DNA of 64,000 bases from Strigops habroptila. Taxonomy: Eukaryota; Chordata; Aves; Psittaciformes; Psittacidae. The stretch lies in contig NC_044278.2 in the NCBI RefSeq assembly GCF_004027225.2, forward strand, positions 101,672,743 to 101,736,742, in the 5' to 3' direction. The position numbers and the translations under genes are program-made. This document shows, piece by piece, positions 22,979-50,975 of this stretch; the first letter of the stretch is position 1; each line of letters starts with the position of its first letter. The notes under the pieces are model-generated. The model was not told the DNA's origin. It made no database searches and was given only the letters and a program-made list of their open reading frames with translations.

Positions 22979-23697
22979 ATCACAGAATCATAGAATGGTT
23001 TGGGTTGGAAAGGACCTTAAGATCACCTAGTCCCAAGCCCCCTGCCACAGGCAGGGATGCCTCACTGTAGACCATGTCACCCAAGGCTCCGTCCAACCTG
23101 GCCTTGGACACTGCCAGAGATGGATCATTTACCACTTCTTTGGGCAACTTGTTCCAGCGCTTCACCACCCTCACAGTAGAGAACTTCTTCCTTATATCCA
23201 ACCTGAACTTCCCCTGTGTAAGTTTAAACCCATTAGCTCTTGTTCCATCGCTACAGTCCCTAATGAAGAGTCCCCCTCCAGCATCCTTGCAGGCCTCCTT
23301 CAGATACTGGAAGGCTGCTGTAAGGTCTCCATGCAGCTTCTCTTCTCCAGGCTGAACAGCCCCAACTCTCTCAGCCTGTCTTCAGACAGGAGGTGCTCCA
23401 GCTCCCTGGATCATCCTCGTGGCCCTCCTCTGGACTTGCTCCAACAGCTCCATGTCCTTCTTATGTTGAGGACACCAGAACTGTACACAGTACTCCGAGT
23501 GGAGTCTCACGAGAGCAGAGTAGAGGGGCAGGATCACCTCCTTTGACCTGCTGGTCACACTTCTTTTGATGCAGCCCAGGATACGGTTGGTTTCTGGGCT
23601 GCGAGCGCACACTGAAGCCGGCTCATGTTCAGTTTCTCATCAACCAACACCCCCAAGTCCTTCTCTGCAGGGCTGCTCTGAATCTCTTCTCCTCCCT
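22979..23697 (-). repeat. CR1 LINE fragment, 3' end, minus strand
   Basis: Plus-strand sequence starts with the hallmark reverse of a CR1 tail ('cacagaatcatagaatgg', 'gggttggaaaggacctt') and continues through the 3' UTR into the end of ORF2, with WNKLPKEVVNDPSLAV and 'ccagctccctggatcatcctcg' blocks. It belongs to the same subfamily as the fragment at 63686-64000, to which it is nearly collinear in reverse. Confidence 0.92.
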
Positions 23698-26600
23698 CAC
23701 CTGGATTTTCCGTGTAAGAAATGCTCAGCACCTCGTAGGATGAAACCCAGTATGCTCAGCAACGTTGGTGTCAGCTCAGAGGTGCAAACCCTGAGGAACA
23801 CAAAATAATGCATAAGTCACTGGGGTTTGGGGAGGCTTGAACCTTACCCAGGGTGAAATGTCTCGGGAAGATCTCTTCTCTGGTGTTCTATGCTTGGTCC
23901 AGCTCAGCCTCAGGGGTCCATCTGGGCCTACCCAGGGGCTCTGTGCAAAGGGCGGGCGAGCCCTACCCACTGCATTGCATCTCGACAGACCTCCCTGGCT
24001 CTGCCTCTTGCTTCTTGCTGAGCTGGGGCATTTCTCTACCTCCTTTCCATTTTCTGTCTTTATTAATAGCCTCAGTTGGGACTTCCCTGTATTCTGTGTT
24101 GCTTCTGACCCCTCTGTTCGGGCCATTGAATGTCTAAACCCTGCCACGAATATTGACTTAGCAAGAAGTAAACTGTTTTTCACCAGTCCTTTGGCATTTC
24201 TTGATGTTTCTGTAGCGCAGAATAAACCCGTGTTTGTCCTGAAATCCAGAGTTTGGTCTGAGTTAAACTGGTCTTGACTTTCACACTAACTTTGGAAAAT
24301 AAATCCATTAACACATTTCCTGTGGGTATCCTGCTCATAATTGGCTGCAGTTTATGGCAAGAATTTCTTTGTTTTGTTTTGGAGGGCTTTTTTTGTATCT
24401 TCTGTAGCATTTTTTCTTGGTGCACAGCACAGGGATCCTCCCCATTTCCTGGAGCTCCAGACTGAATGTAAACCACCACCACTGCCAGGCAGAGTGGATG
24501 AGTTAGCCCAATTACTGTGGTCTTCATAGGACTCAGACATCAGTGAGACCTCTGCATCGTTCAGGTGGGAGTTAAGCAAAGCCTAGGACTTGTGTTGTCC
24601 TAGAAAGCACTGAACTCCATAGGAGATGCTCCAGTGCAGCGCTCGTCTTGTCACCTTACCCCAGTTCAAAGTTCAGGACTGTCCTGTCCCTGCTTTGGGG
24701 AGGGGGCAGGTGTCAGGTGAAAGCAATCCTGGCTGACACAGATTTGGGTAGAGTGGGCGAGACTGCATGAGTGAACCGACGTGAATGCACTTGGGTGAAG
24801 AGATCTGTCTGCCTGCTGAAGGGAGAAGATAGTTTTCCTTCTCTGTGTGCGCTGGGAGTTCCCATGGTTCATCAAATGAGATTTTATAAGATTGGCCTGA
24901 AACCTGCCTTTCTTCATTAGTCTAAATCCTTGTCTCTCAGGAGAATGTTTGAGAACTGTTGGTGGAGGAGAAAATTCCTTACACAGTGAGACCTGTAAAT
25001 CCTCAGCCTTGTTCCTGCAGTTGTAATTACTTTCTCATAGTAGGGGAGTTAGCATAAGGCCAAGAGAAAGGGACTTAAGCCAGGGCTTATGGTTGGTGTC
25101 TTGGAAAAGGGAAGAGGATTTTTTATTTTGTAGTTAATGCTGTGGTGACAAAATTGAAGCACTGGATTTAAGAGCTTACTCAATTAAGTTTCTTAGCATG
25201 TATTTTCCCATCTTTTACACTGGGTTTCAGCCAGAGCAGATGAAGTACCAGTCTCGCTTGACCATACTGCAAATTGCATTTAGTAATATTTTTGCCTAAA
25301 CACTAGTCTTAGCATACTATTGATGTTAGAGTGTGAGGTATACTGCTGCCCCATTATTGGTATGCAAGGCACTATTCACTGGAAAGTGAAAACCTCACTC
25401 CTGCATTGCATCTAAATAAAAGAACCTTTCTGCTTTTCCATAATTAATGAAGAAACATTTTAAAGCCCTGCTGCCAAGGCTGGGCTTAATGCTGCAGTGT
25501 GAATATCATGCTGGGGCTTCTTGGAGCTACAGGATGCAGTCTGAGATGGAAGATGATATCTAATCCTTCTCAAGTAGGGATTTTGGTGCCTGGAGCCAAA
25601 TCTGTTTTGTAAGAGTGTGGTAGGTTGCTGTCAGTGCCAGCTCTGTTACTCTGGCTTAGGTTGCCTGTCATCTTTGGTTGGAATGTGGCTCTCTAGGGAC
25701 ATTGAAAGCTTCTTGGTGCTTGTCACAAGTGTTGGGCTGGCTCCACTGGCAGCCCATTCAAGGTGAAGAACATGCTTTGTTACAGCTCCCACAACAATGC
25801 TTTATTTTAGTACATATTTTTCTGTGTATATGAATTAGGAGTAATCCAGCAACTCCTACGGAAACATCCTAGCTGTGGAGAGCATCATATTAACCAACTG
25901 CCCAATTCTGAAAGAGGATGATGTTGCTCGGATGAAGGTGGGATGGCAGAGTGTGGCATGAGGAAAATGGCTGCAGGTAGTGGGAGCAACACGTAGAAGA
26001 GGAGGGTCAGGGACAGGTAATCAGAAAGAACCAGGGCATGAAACCAGTGGTGAACCAGCAAAGTGAAACCTCTGTCGCAGGAGGTAGAGCCCATTGATTG
26101 GAGAAGAGCCAACAGATAAGTGAGTTTACTTATGAGAGATGGGCAGATTCACTTGACAGTTTTATTTGATAAGAGGTGCAGGGAAGGTGGAGGACTGTTG
26201 TGGTCACTCTTACTTTTAGGGCTAAAGGGAAGAGTGATAGCTCTCCTTTATCTTGAGTAAAGCGCTTGATGCGCTGCCACACCCGAGGTTGTTTAAGAAG
26301 ATGAGGTCTAGGAGGAAACTGGCACAGGGCAGACAGGATGGAGGGAGGACTGGGAGAGGAAAACAGACACTAATAAAGGAGATACCCACTTGGGTTCTTA
26401 GCGGTTGCTCTGGGGATGCTTTTGTTGCTTCTTCTGATGGTTCCTCTTGATACAACAAGTAGAAGGGTGCTAATGGGATATGCTGCTTCTCAGAGGGTGG
26501 TTCAGAGGAGAACAGCTGCAGACAGGGCAAGGGACTGCCCATGTCTTTGGGGCTTGGATCCCTTTCCTTTGTAAAATGAAGGCTGAGGTTATGACTGATC

Positions 26601-28181
26601 TCTGAAGATACACTGGTGTAACGACCTGGGTGGGGAAGGGCCATTCTTGGCACAGGAGCATGTGAGTAAACGCTTCCTAATAAAGCATTTGGCTGGAGAG
26701 TATCAGAATGCTGGTGGAGCTTTCCAACAGTGGAGATAAAGCACCTGGAAGTTTTGAAGGGAAGGTGTGATGTTATGCCACAGTTGCCTGTGACAACTAG
26801 GGCTAGACTTGGCAGTGTAAAAGGCAAGAAACTCCTTCTAATGCTGTGCTCATGGATTCAGGTGGTGCTGTGGGGAGGAGCCCTCTAGCTGCTCTCTAAA
26901 GGCAAGGACAGTTTTGAAGCAACGAACTTAATTTTTTTTCAGAAAGAGTAAGACAAAGCTTCTATACCTGGGCTGTGTGGAAGGACATAAATCTTGAAGG
27001 GACAGACTCTCTAAGGGCACTGGTTCCACAGATGTCCCTGAGGAGATGACCCCACTGCTGGCTGTACTGGTTTGACTGGTGGTAGCTTTTAACAAGTGCT
27101 GGTACAGTCTGTGTTAGGTGGACACCTGTGCAGATGGTTGAATTTGTAGGCTTGATGAGTTGCATAGCGAAATCTTCCCATGGTGTAGCACTGCAAGATA
27201 CGTGTCTCATGAGAAGAGAGGCTCCAGAAGGACTTCCTAAGGGATCCCTCCACAGAGAGGGATTTGCTTTACCCTGCTGCTCATCCCATCATTAAGTCCC
27301 AAGCAGGTGAGCCGCATGTGAACTAATTGTGTGCTGATGCCGCTGCACACCGCTGTTTTGCCATGCCAGCAGGTCCATACACAGGAATAGTGCAGTTGCT
27401 GAAGTGGGACCCTGCAGCAGTGCTGGCCTGGGTGGGACTGGGTTGTTCAGGGAGCCCCATTGCGCTCTCACTTCAGTCATTGCTTCAGCCTTTGCCTTGG
27501 TGTAACCGAGTTAAATAGAACTCAATTGTGCATGTCTTTTTTCCTGGATGATGCCTGTTTCAGCCTGCACAGTTGGAGGCCTCAGCAGCCTGTGGCTGGA
27601 GCTTGGAGAGGGAAAATGTCCCAGCGGGTCTGTTTGGCTGCAGCTGGCGTCACTGACTGCAGCATGTGGTCATGTTGTGTTCTAGGGACAGTAGCACATG
27701 TGGTGCCTTATTCTGGGCTGTAATACTTCTTAGTTCACCATGAGGCTTAAAAAATGTATGTCCCATTTTAAAAAGTACATCTCTCTCTTTATTTGTCTTT
27801 CTTTTTCATTTCCAGCCCAGGAAAGCTGCTCTGAAATCCAAAAGATGGGCTTTGTGTTCTTGGCTTGCCCACATGTCTGTGGACTGGGTGGTTGTAGAGG
27901 AGGGTGGGAGCTGGGGTGGAGTGCTGCGTCTCTCCTGGGATCACACAGGCTTTGCAGTGTGATGGGGAGCAGGAAGCAGAAAACACTTTGGTTTTGTCTG
28001 TTTTAATTCCCTGTGCTAAGCCTATGTAAAATGCCAAAGGAGATATTTTGCCATGTAAAAATGTAGAACTTGGGAAGATTCATTTGTTGAAGTGCAGCAG
28101 GGCTGTAGCAGTGTACCCGTGCAGTGATGTTGTTTCAGGGCGATCCTGGTCCAGGTAATGATGGCAGCATCTTTCTTGCAG
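23698..28181 (+). other. SLC7A1: SLC7A1 intron 1, right part
   Basis: No exon or repeat is recognised. A long minus-strand open frame (26222-26827) starts with a non-ATG codon and has no family similarity. The interval ends at the acceptor 'tttcttgcag' that begins the first coding exon. Confidence 0.5.
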
Positions 28182-28195
28182 GCCCAGACACGAAG

Positions 28196-45102
<16,907 letters not shown>

Positions 45103-46547
45103 CTGCATGTTTGGCTATGGGCAACTGGGGAATGGCTGCAGTGAAGGAAGCTTTGCAGTGGGGCTCCTGAACCAGGTTATGTCTGGTTAATCGGTGATGC
45201 AGAAATAAGGAAGCATAATGCGGGACTCCCCAGCCCTGTTGCTGCAGCTTGCAGTCTTCTTAGTAGCCCAGTTAAAAGGGATCACAAGGAAAAAAGCCAC
45301 ACCTCTGGCATACTCCCGGCAGCACTCTCAGCTAATCTGGGGCTATGCGCATCCCTTCCTCCCTCTCCTGGTTTTTATTTTTTTCCCAGTGTGTAGAAAG
45401 AAAACTGCTTCTGTGTGCCAGTTAACCTTAAATGCTGCTATGAAACCAGACCTCACCAAGGTCTTTCATTCAGTAGCCCCGGGAGTTACCTCCCCACAAT
45501 ACTCTACCTGATTTTGCAGTGCTACTGTCAGGTTTAGAGCAGATCCGTCCTTCACCCGATGTGAGCTGTACCCCACGTGTACGCACAAGAAAAGGTTCTC
45601 TCCAAACACCAGCTTTCACTTGGTTAAGAAAGCACCTGCAAGACTTGCGTTCTTTAAAGTATCAGGTCTCATAGTTCTTACTGTATTTAACTTTTTCTTA
45701 ACTGCATACTCATATGCTTTAAAGCACATCGCTGCTGTGAAATGCTGGGAGGGTTTTTGATCATTGCTTGTTGGGTGAATGGTCGCTTGCCAGCGCGCAG
45801 GTAACGCCAGCGGATGTTTCTGCTTATATACTCAGCAGAGGGATTGCCAGAGTTAGTTATAAAACTATATGGTGCAAGTACTTGAATGGCTTGAAAAGAA
45901 CTGGTGTCTCCAAAGAGCTGTCCTACCTCTTTGCCTCAGAAATCACCAGCGCTGTGGCTGCAGTGGTGAAGTGGCTAGTAGAAGTGAGCCCAGCTCTGAT
46001 AACAAGTGGGACCCTGTTTTCCTCTCCTTGAAACAGTTTTGTGTGCTGGCCAGGTGGCATTAGCAAGGGATTTGGCTGTGAGACTTTGATTCGGCATTGG
46101 CACATGGAGCACATTTCATTCCTGAGAAGGGGAAGCACAGGAACATCCTCAGTGGCTTGAACTTCTCCCATGAGCAATGCCTGCTGTCTGCCCCCTGCCC
46201 AGGGGAAGGCTGTGGGGGTGTGCAGGGGCTCCTTGGTCCTGGTAGAGTATGCAGCCCAGAAAACACTGCTAAGCTCTAGGGTCCAACTTGCTGAGAAGAG
46301 CTTTCCCTTTGGGGCTGGAGATCATCTCCAGAGCTGGGCTGTTGTGAAAGGTGGGAAATTTGAGTTCAAAACCAGGGTCTGTGTTTGGCTGACAATGCCT
46401 TGGTTTTGCTGTAAGATGAAACATTTCCTTAATTTTCTGCATAATGGCTTTCCCAAGCCAGATTCAGTACCAAAAAAAAGGCTTGTTAAAGCGTAAGTAA
46501 GATGGGCATTGCTCCTGTCATATCACTGATTTAAATTCAAACCAACA

Positions 46548-46757
46548 GGGGAGGGAGATTTAGGTTGGATATAAGGAAGAAATTCTTTACTGTGAGAGTG
46601 ATGAGGCACTGGAACAGGCTGCCCAAGAAAGTTGTGGCTGCCACATACCTGGCAGTGTTCAAAGCCAGGCTGGACAGGGTGTCCCTGCCATTGGCAGGGG
46701 ATTGGAACTAGATGATCTTAAGGTCATTTCTAGCCCAAACCAGTCTGTGACTCTGAA
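46548..46757 (+). repeat. CR1 LINE 3' end fragment, plus strand
   Basis: The typical CR1 3' UTR order is present: 'gatttaggttggatataagg', 'gaggcactggaacaggctg', 'ggcagtgttcaaagccaggc' and 'ggaactagatgatctt'. It lies in the probable SLC7A1 3' UTR and faces the next fragment tail to tail. Confidence 0.92.
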
Positions 46758-46787
46758 TTCACGCTCCAGCTTGTACTGAAAAACAAA

Positions 46788-46925
46788 TCATAGGATGGTA
46801 GGTTGGAAGGGACCTTTGAAGACCAGCCTCTCTGCTACAGCCAGGAACATTTTGACTAGATCATGCTGCTCAAAGCCCCATCCAGCCTGACCTCAAACAC
46901 TTCCAGAGTTGCATCATCCCAGATG
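46788..46925 (-). repeat. CR1 LINE 3' end fragment, minus strand
   Basis: Plus-strand sequence 'aatcataggatgg', 'ggttggaagggacctttga' and 'catccagcctgacctcaaac' is the reverse of a CR1 3' end. It is older than its neighbour and starts about 30 bp from it, with opposite orientation. Confidence 0.85.
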
Positions 46926-47766
46926 CTCTCTCCCAACCTGAGTGGATGCTTTCCTAGGTGTCTGTCCTCTGCACTACTGCCTCTGAACACCGGACAATCT
47001 TTAAATCTGTTTGTCAGCATGGCTGTCGCTGACAAAGGGACAGGCTCTTGTCCCTGTTGTTCAGGTGGAGAACTGAAGAACAGACCCCTGCATGACTTAA
47101 CCAGGGTCTCACTGGGCACCTGGTACAGCAGAAAGGGGAAACAGACCATCTCCTGGGTTACACAGCTGGACCATGGTCTCTCGCAGGTTTCCAAGAGACA
47201 CTTTATACCCTTTCTGCCCACTAAGGAGTTTTAATTTTAGGTTCCTTCTGGTACGCTGGGAGGCTCTTATTGCCAGGATTGGAATTGGAGGGAGTGAAGG
47301 CAATGTGTTCATTGCCTTCCAGGGGCATTCCAGGATGCATTTTGAGTGCAGTTCCCTTTACAAAATGAAGTTGGTGTCAGCTTCAGTCCCTGGGTCTTGA
47401 CCATCTGCCAAGCCTTTGCTCCCCCTGCAAATACAAAGTCTTACTTAAGCAGGGAGAGAAGAATATAGAAATTAAAAGCCACTAGGTTGAGGTCTGTTTT
47501 GTTTAAACACAGGCAAGGTTGATACATTCCGTAGCCTCCCGGAAAGCACTGAAGATGTGGTGGGAGGGGAAGAAGATGAAAACTCAGAGGGGAGCAAAGC
47601 TTCCTGTTGTACCAAAAATGTAAGGATATTCTTCCCTACCTTGGGTACCAGCTTCTGAGCAATTAAGACATTCAGCAGTGACCATAGGGGGGTGAATTCT
47701 GACTGGAAGTGTGTCTCCGAAGAAAATGATTTAAGAATATGCAGATTTCTTGCTGTATGTAAACTT

Positions 47767-47812
47767 TTTTATTATTAATATTAATATTTTATTATTAATA
47801 TTAACTTATTTT
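47767..47812. repeat. AT-only tandem duplication
   Basis: Two near copies of an about 19-base A/T-only unit (attattaatattaatattt) lie next to each other within the probable SLC7A1 3' UTR. It could act as an AU-rich element in mRNA but contains no classic AUUUA pentamer cluster. Confidence 0.7.
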
Positions 47813-49689
47813 TGTTATCTGCCTAGGGATCTGGTTTGGTATTTATACCAAACTTCATAACTACATAACTTCATTTCAGCTTTTATGGCATATAATAGCA
47901 GTACATAGAAGAAGGGAAAGTCCTGATGGGGTCATTTTTCATCAGTTGCCTTTTCTCTCAGAAAATTAAAGGAAAACCCTCCTGTGTCAGCAGATTTGGT
48001 ATTTAAATGTGCCATTAACTGTATCAGACCCAGAGCTAGTGGAGGTGAGGATCCTTAGTCCCATCTCCCACTGTTCCATCTTGGCGTGTTCAACCCATCA
48101 GTTCCCTGGTGGTAGGTGTTGCCGTCTCTCTGGCTCTTTGTTGCTACTCACCAGATACAAGGAGGCGGAGGAAGCCTGCAGCCCTGCAGAGTGGCAGGGC
48201 AGTGTAGGTGTCTCCCTGGATCTCTTGTCTACCTGCTTCTCCTGTGTCCATCTGGACCTGGAAACATGCTGGCCTCCTCTTCACATGACTTGACGCAGGA
48301 GGTGGACCAGTGAGGAAGTGATGAGTTAAGAGCTGCATACCCCTGCCCCATCCCCTCCTGGTTGCATCCACCCCTTGCTTGTATGTTTTGTAAGCTGAAA
48401 GGCAAATTTTACTGCCTCCTTCTAGGACATCATCAAGAACATTGCTGAATGGGTGGGTTTTTATTATTTTATGTTTTTTACCTCCCTGCTGATGTCTGTA
48501 TGTAACATAGATCAAGCCAGGTGTCTCTTGAAGACATACAACTGCTGCTATAACCTTGCTGTTGTGGACAATATGCTCTCATTCATTTGAGCTTTTCTTT
48601 GTAAATAATGCGGTTATTTTTTTATGGGAATGTTTTGCGCAGATGCAGAGCATTTTGCTGTATGAAGGGGTGGGAATAGAGAAGCGATGCCTTTGCTTGC
48701 CATGAGAATAGATCTGTTTCTGCCAAAGCCGAGAGGCACAGTAAAAATGGCCCACCTGATCTTTTGCGGGACGTTCTGGCCTGAAGGACTGGCCTCGTTT
48801 CAGCATATTTAGTTGCTCCCAGTCTGCTCAGTAGAGAGGAGCCCTCCAGGTGAGCTGTTGGAATGGTCCTGCTTATGGCCAGCTCACAGTGGGTTGAGGT
48901 GGGCAGCACCGAGGCTGCAGCTTGCAGTCAAACAGCAAATCTGGATATGTAGCCAGCCAGCCTTTCTCCATGAAAACTGCTGCCAAAACAGCTTTTCCCC
49001 ACCCCTCCTAAATGAATTGTTTTGTGCAAAAATGATTAGCTTTTGCTTATTTGCTTACAACATTCTTTGCTCACTGAAAATCATTACTGGCTGGGTTTTG
49101 GCTTTGATTTGCCCTTTTCCCATCCGTCAAGGTGGTGTTTGCTCGTGGTCTGTGCAGTGAGCACCTGTGCTGGGTGTCAGGCAGACCTCTGTCAGCAGGA
49201 GGGGGTACAGGGCTGCCCCCCATGCCCACCAGCCCCATCTGAGTGTGGCAGGGACTGGAGCGTGCTGCAGGCAAAGTGCTGCCGGCTTGGAGCCATTTGT
49301 GCTTGGTTGCAGTAGGATAAGGCGGCTGCAGAGGACCACGCTGGTGAAAACACTGCCACGTGTTGCTGTTTATTGCCAGGTTTTGGAAGGGTAAAGTTTT
49401 AACTGGCAGTGCTTGCTGTGGACACTCGCCCTTCGTCCATCTCAGATGAAAACAAACTCCTATTCATAGTGTACAGAGGGTGCCTGTCACTGCCTGCTGC
49501 CTCCATTCCTACTAACTCAGAGACCAGAAAGCAATATGATAGGATATTATGTTTATATTTGTAAAATATGCTGCTTTGGTGATTGCATTTTATATACTAA
49601 TGAATTCCAGTGGGATGTCTTAAATTCTCTCTTCCCCACAGCCCCCAGAAAGCCATGTACTCTGAGCATTGCTGTCATACGCCCAAATG

Positions 49690-49695
49690 AATAAA
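49690..49695 (+). terminator. SLC7A1: Candidate proximal polyadenylation signal (AATAAA)
   Basis: A canonical AATAAA is followed directly by a GT-rich stretch (gggtgatgtgcaggtctgg). Use would give an about 4.6-kb 3' UTR. Confidence 0.4.
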
Positions 49696-50948
49696 GGGTG
49701 ATGTGCAGGTCTGGCAGGCTTGAAGGGCTTGCTTGGGAGGGGAGAAGCAGGAGTGGTGCCGATTTTCATGCAGCAGGCTCCCCTGCAGTCTCTTCCCTAC
49801 ATGGATCTCAACACCCTCCCCTTTCAAAGGAAGCCTCTTCCCTCTGGGAGAAAAGCATCTCTCTTTTTAAACCCTTGAACAACCTTGTGACATCCACTGG
49901 GCCCAACTTTACAGGCAGGTTCTGTTTCTTCCTTACTAAAAAGTTGCACTTCTTTAAGGCTAATCTACGTGTACACAGTGAACCATCACTCACTCCTCAC
50001 AGCCACCTCCCCTTTCCACAGGGCCATCAGCCTGATTTGGGATGCCAGCATGACTGCATCCCAAAAATGAGCTGAAGGCAAAGCTGCTTTGCTGGTGCCA
50101 TCAGTTGCTCTGCCCACTGCTGCTCACCTCATGGTTTGTCACCCATTTCCCATGCCAGCAGCAAAGCATCCCCCGTGGACTCCCCGGACTGCCTTACACT
50201 GTGTTATGGTTGCAGTGGGGTCCTGTGGGGCGCCTAACACCCAGCTGGAAACCTGGAATGTCTCTGCCAGCAAGAGCCAGACCTCGGTTTCTCTCAGGGT
50301 ATTTCTCCTGGCTTACGCTCCGAGACGCGAGGTTCCTCTGAGGCCAGCGAGAGGCACCTCTTTCTCTCCATGCCGTGTGGGGCAGTGGCGTCGGCAGAGT
50401 GACTTGTGGGCTTGAGACAGCAGTGGGAAGCGAAGGGTTGGTTCCCTTGCAGCACAGTTGTGCCTTCCAGCAGTGCTGGGCACAGGGCGCAGGAGGAGCC
50501 GCTGGCAGCCCTGAGGCAGTGTGCTAGTGCAAGCTTGGGGCACGTATGTCAGCAACGGGATTGTTGCTGACCAAAGCCATGGAAGAGTCTGTATATTTTT
50601 ATTTTTTAATTATTAAGCAAAATGTAAATACCTTTCTGTTGTCTGATGGTCTATTTTCCTAATGATTTCTCAGAATTTCTTACGGGCGTAATAAATAGTT
50701 TTAATGCTTGTTCTGCAAACAGATCTATTTTTTATCTTTTTTTAATCTTTGGGTTGGATTTTTTGGGTTTGTTTTGGTTTTTACCACGTTCATGTAGCGA
50801 TTAAAGCCTTAAGTTTTACAATGTGAACCTTGCCCCAGAGCACAGCACGGGTGTGTGGCTACTTTTTATCCTGGCGACACTGTAAATACTTCTCCCCTGA
50901 ATGATGGTTTTGGAATTTGGAAGTTCACTTGTAATTCTGTGGTACAGC

Positions 50949-50954
50949 ATTAAA
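50949..50954 (+). terminator. SLC7A1: Candidate distal polyadenylation signal (ATTAAA)
   Basis: ATTAAA lies at the end of an AT-rich segment, with a GT-rich downstream element near 50980. Another ATTAAA sits at 50800-50805. This is the last good signal before the sequence loses 3'-UTR character. Confidence 0.45.
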
Positions 50955-50975
50955 ACATATTTCTCAGTATCCAGA

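Larger units (their letters stand above)
45103..50975 (+). other. SLC7A1: Probable SLC7A1 3' UTR
   Basis: No further exon follows the stop codon and several polyadenylation signals occur up to 50954. Mammalian SLC7A1 has a 3' UTR of several kilobases, so a length near 5.9 kb is plausible. The distal 400 bp (about 50580-50975) are AT-rich and end in ATTAAA followed by a GT-rich segment (tgcctgttgtttg). The interval includes two opposed CR1 fragments and an AT-rich tandem duplication. Use of the proximal signal at 49690 would shorten it by about 1.3 kb. Confidence 0.55.

Noticed and set aside
26222..26827. 201-codon minus-strand frame in SLC7A1 intron 1
   Set aside because: It starts with TTG; the first ATG is about 60 codons in. 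No domain, splice context or family similarity.
49991..49996. miR-122 seed match (CACTCC) in the SLC7A1 3' UTR
   Set aside because: Only a single six-base match was noticed; expected by chance in nearly 6 kb.
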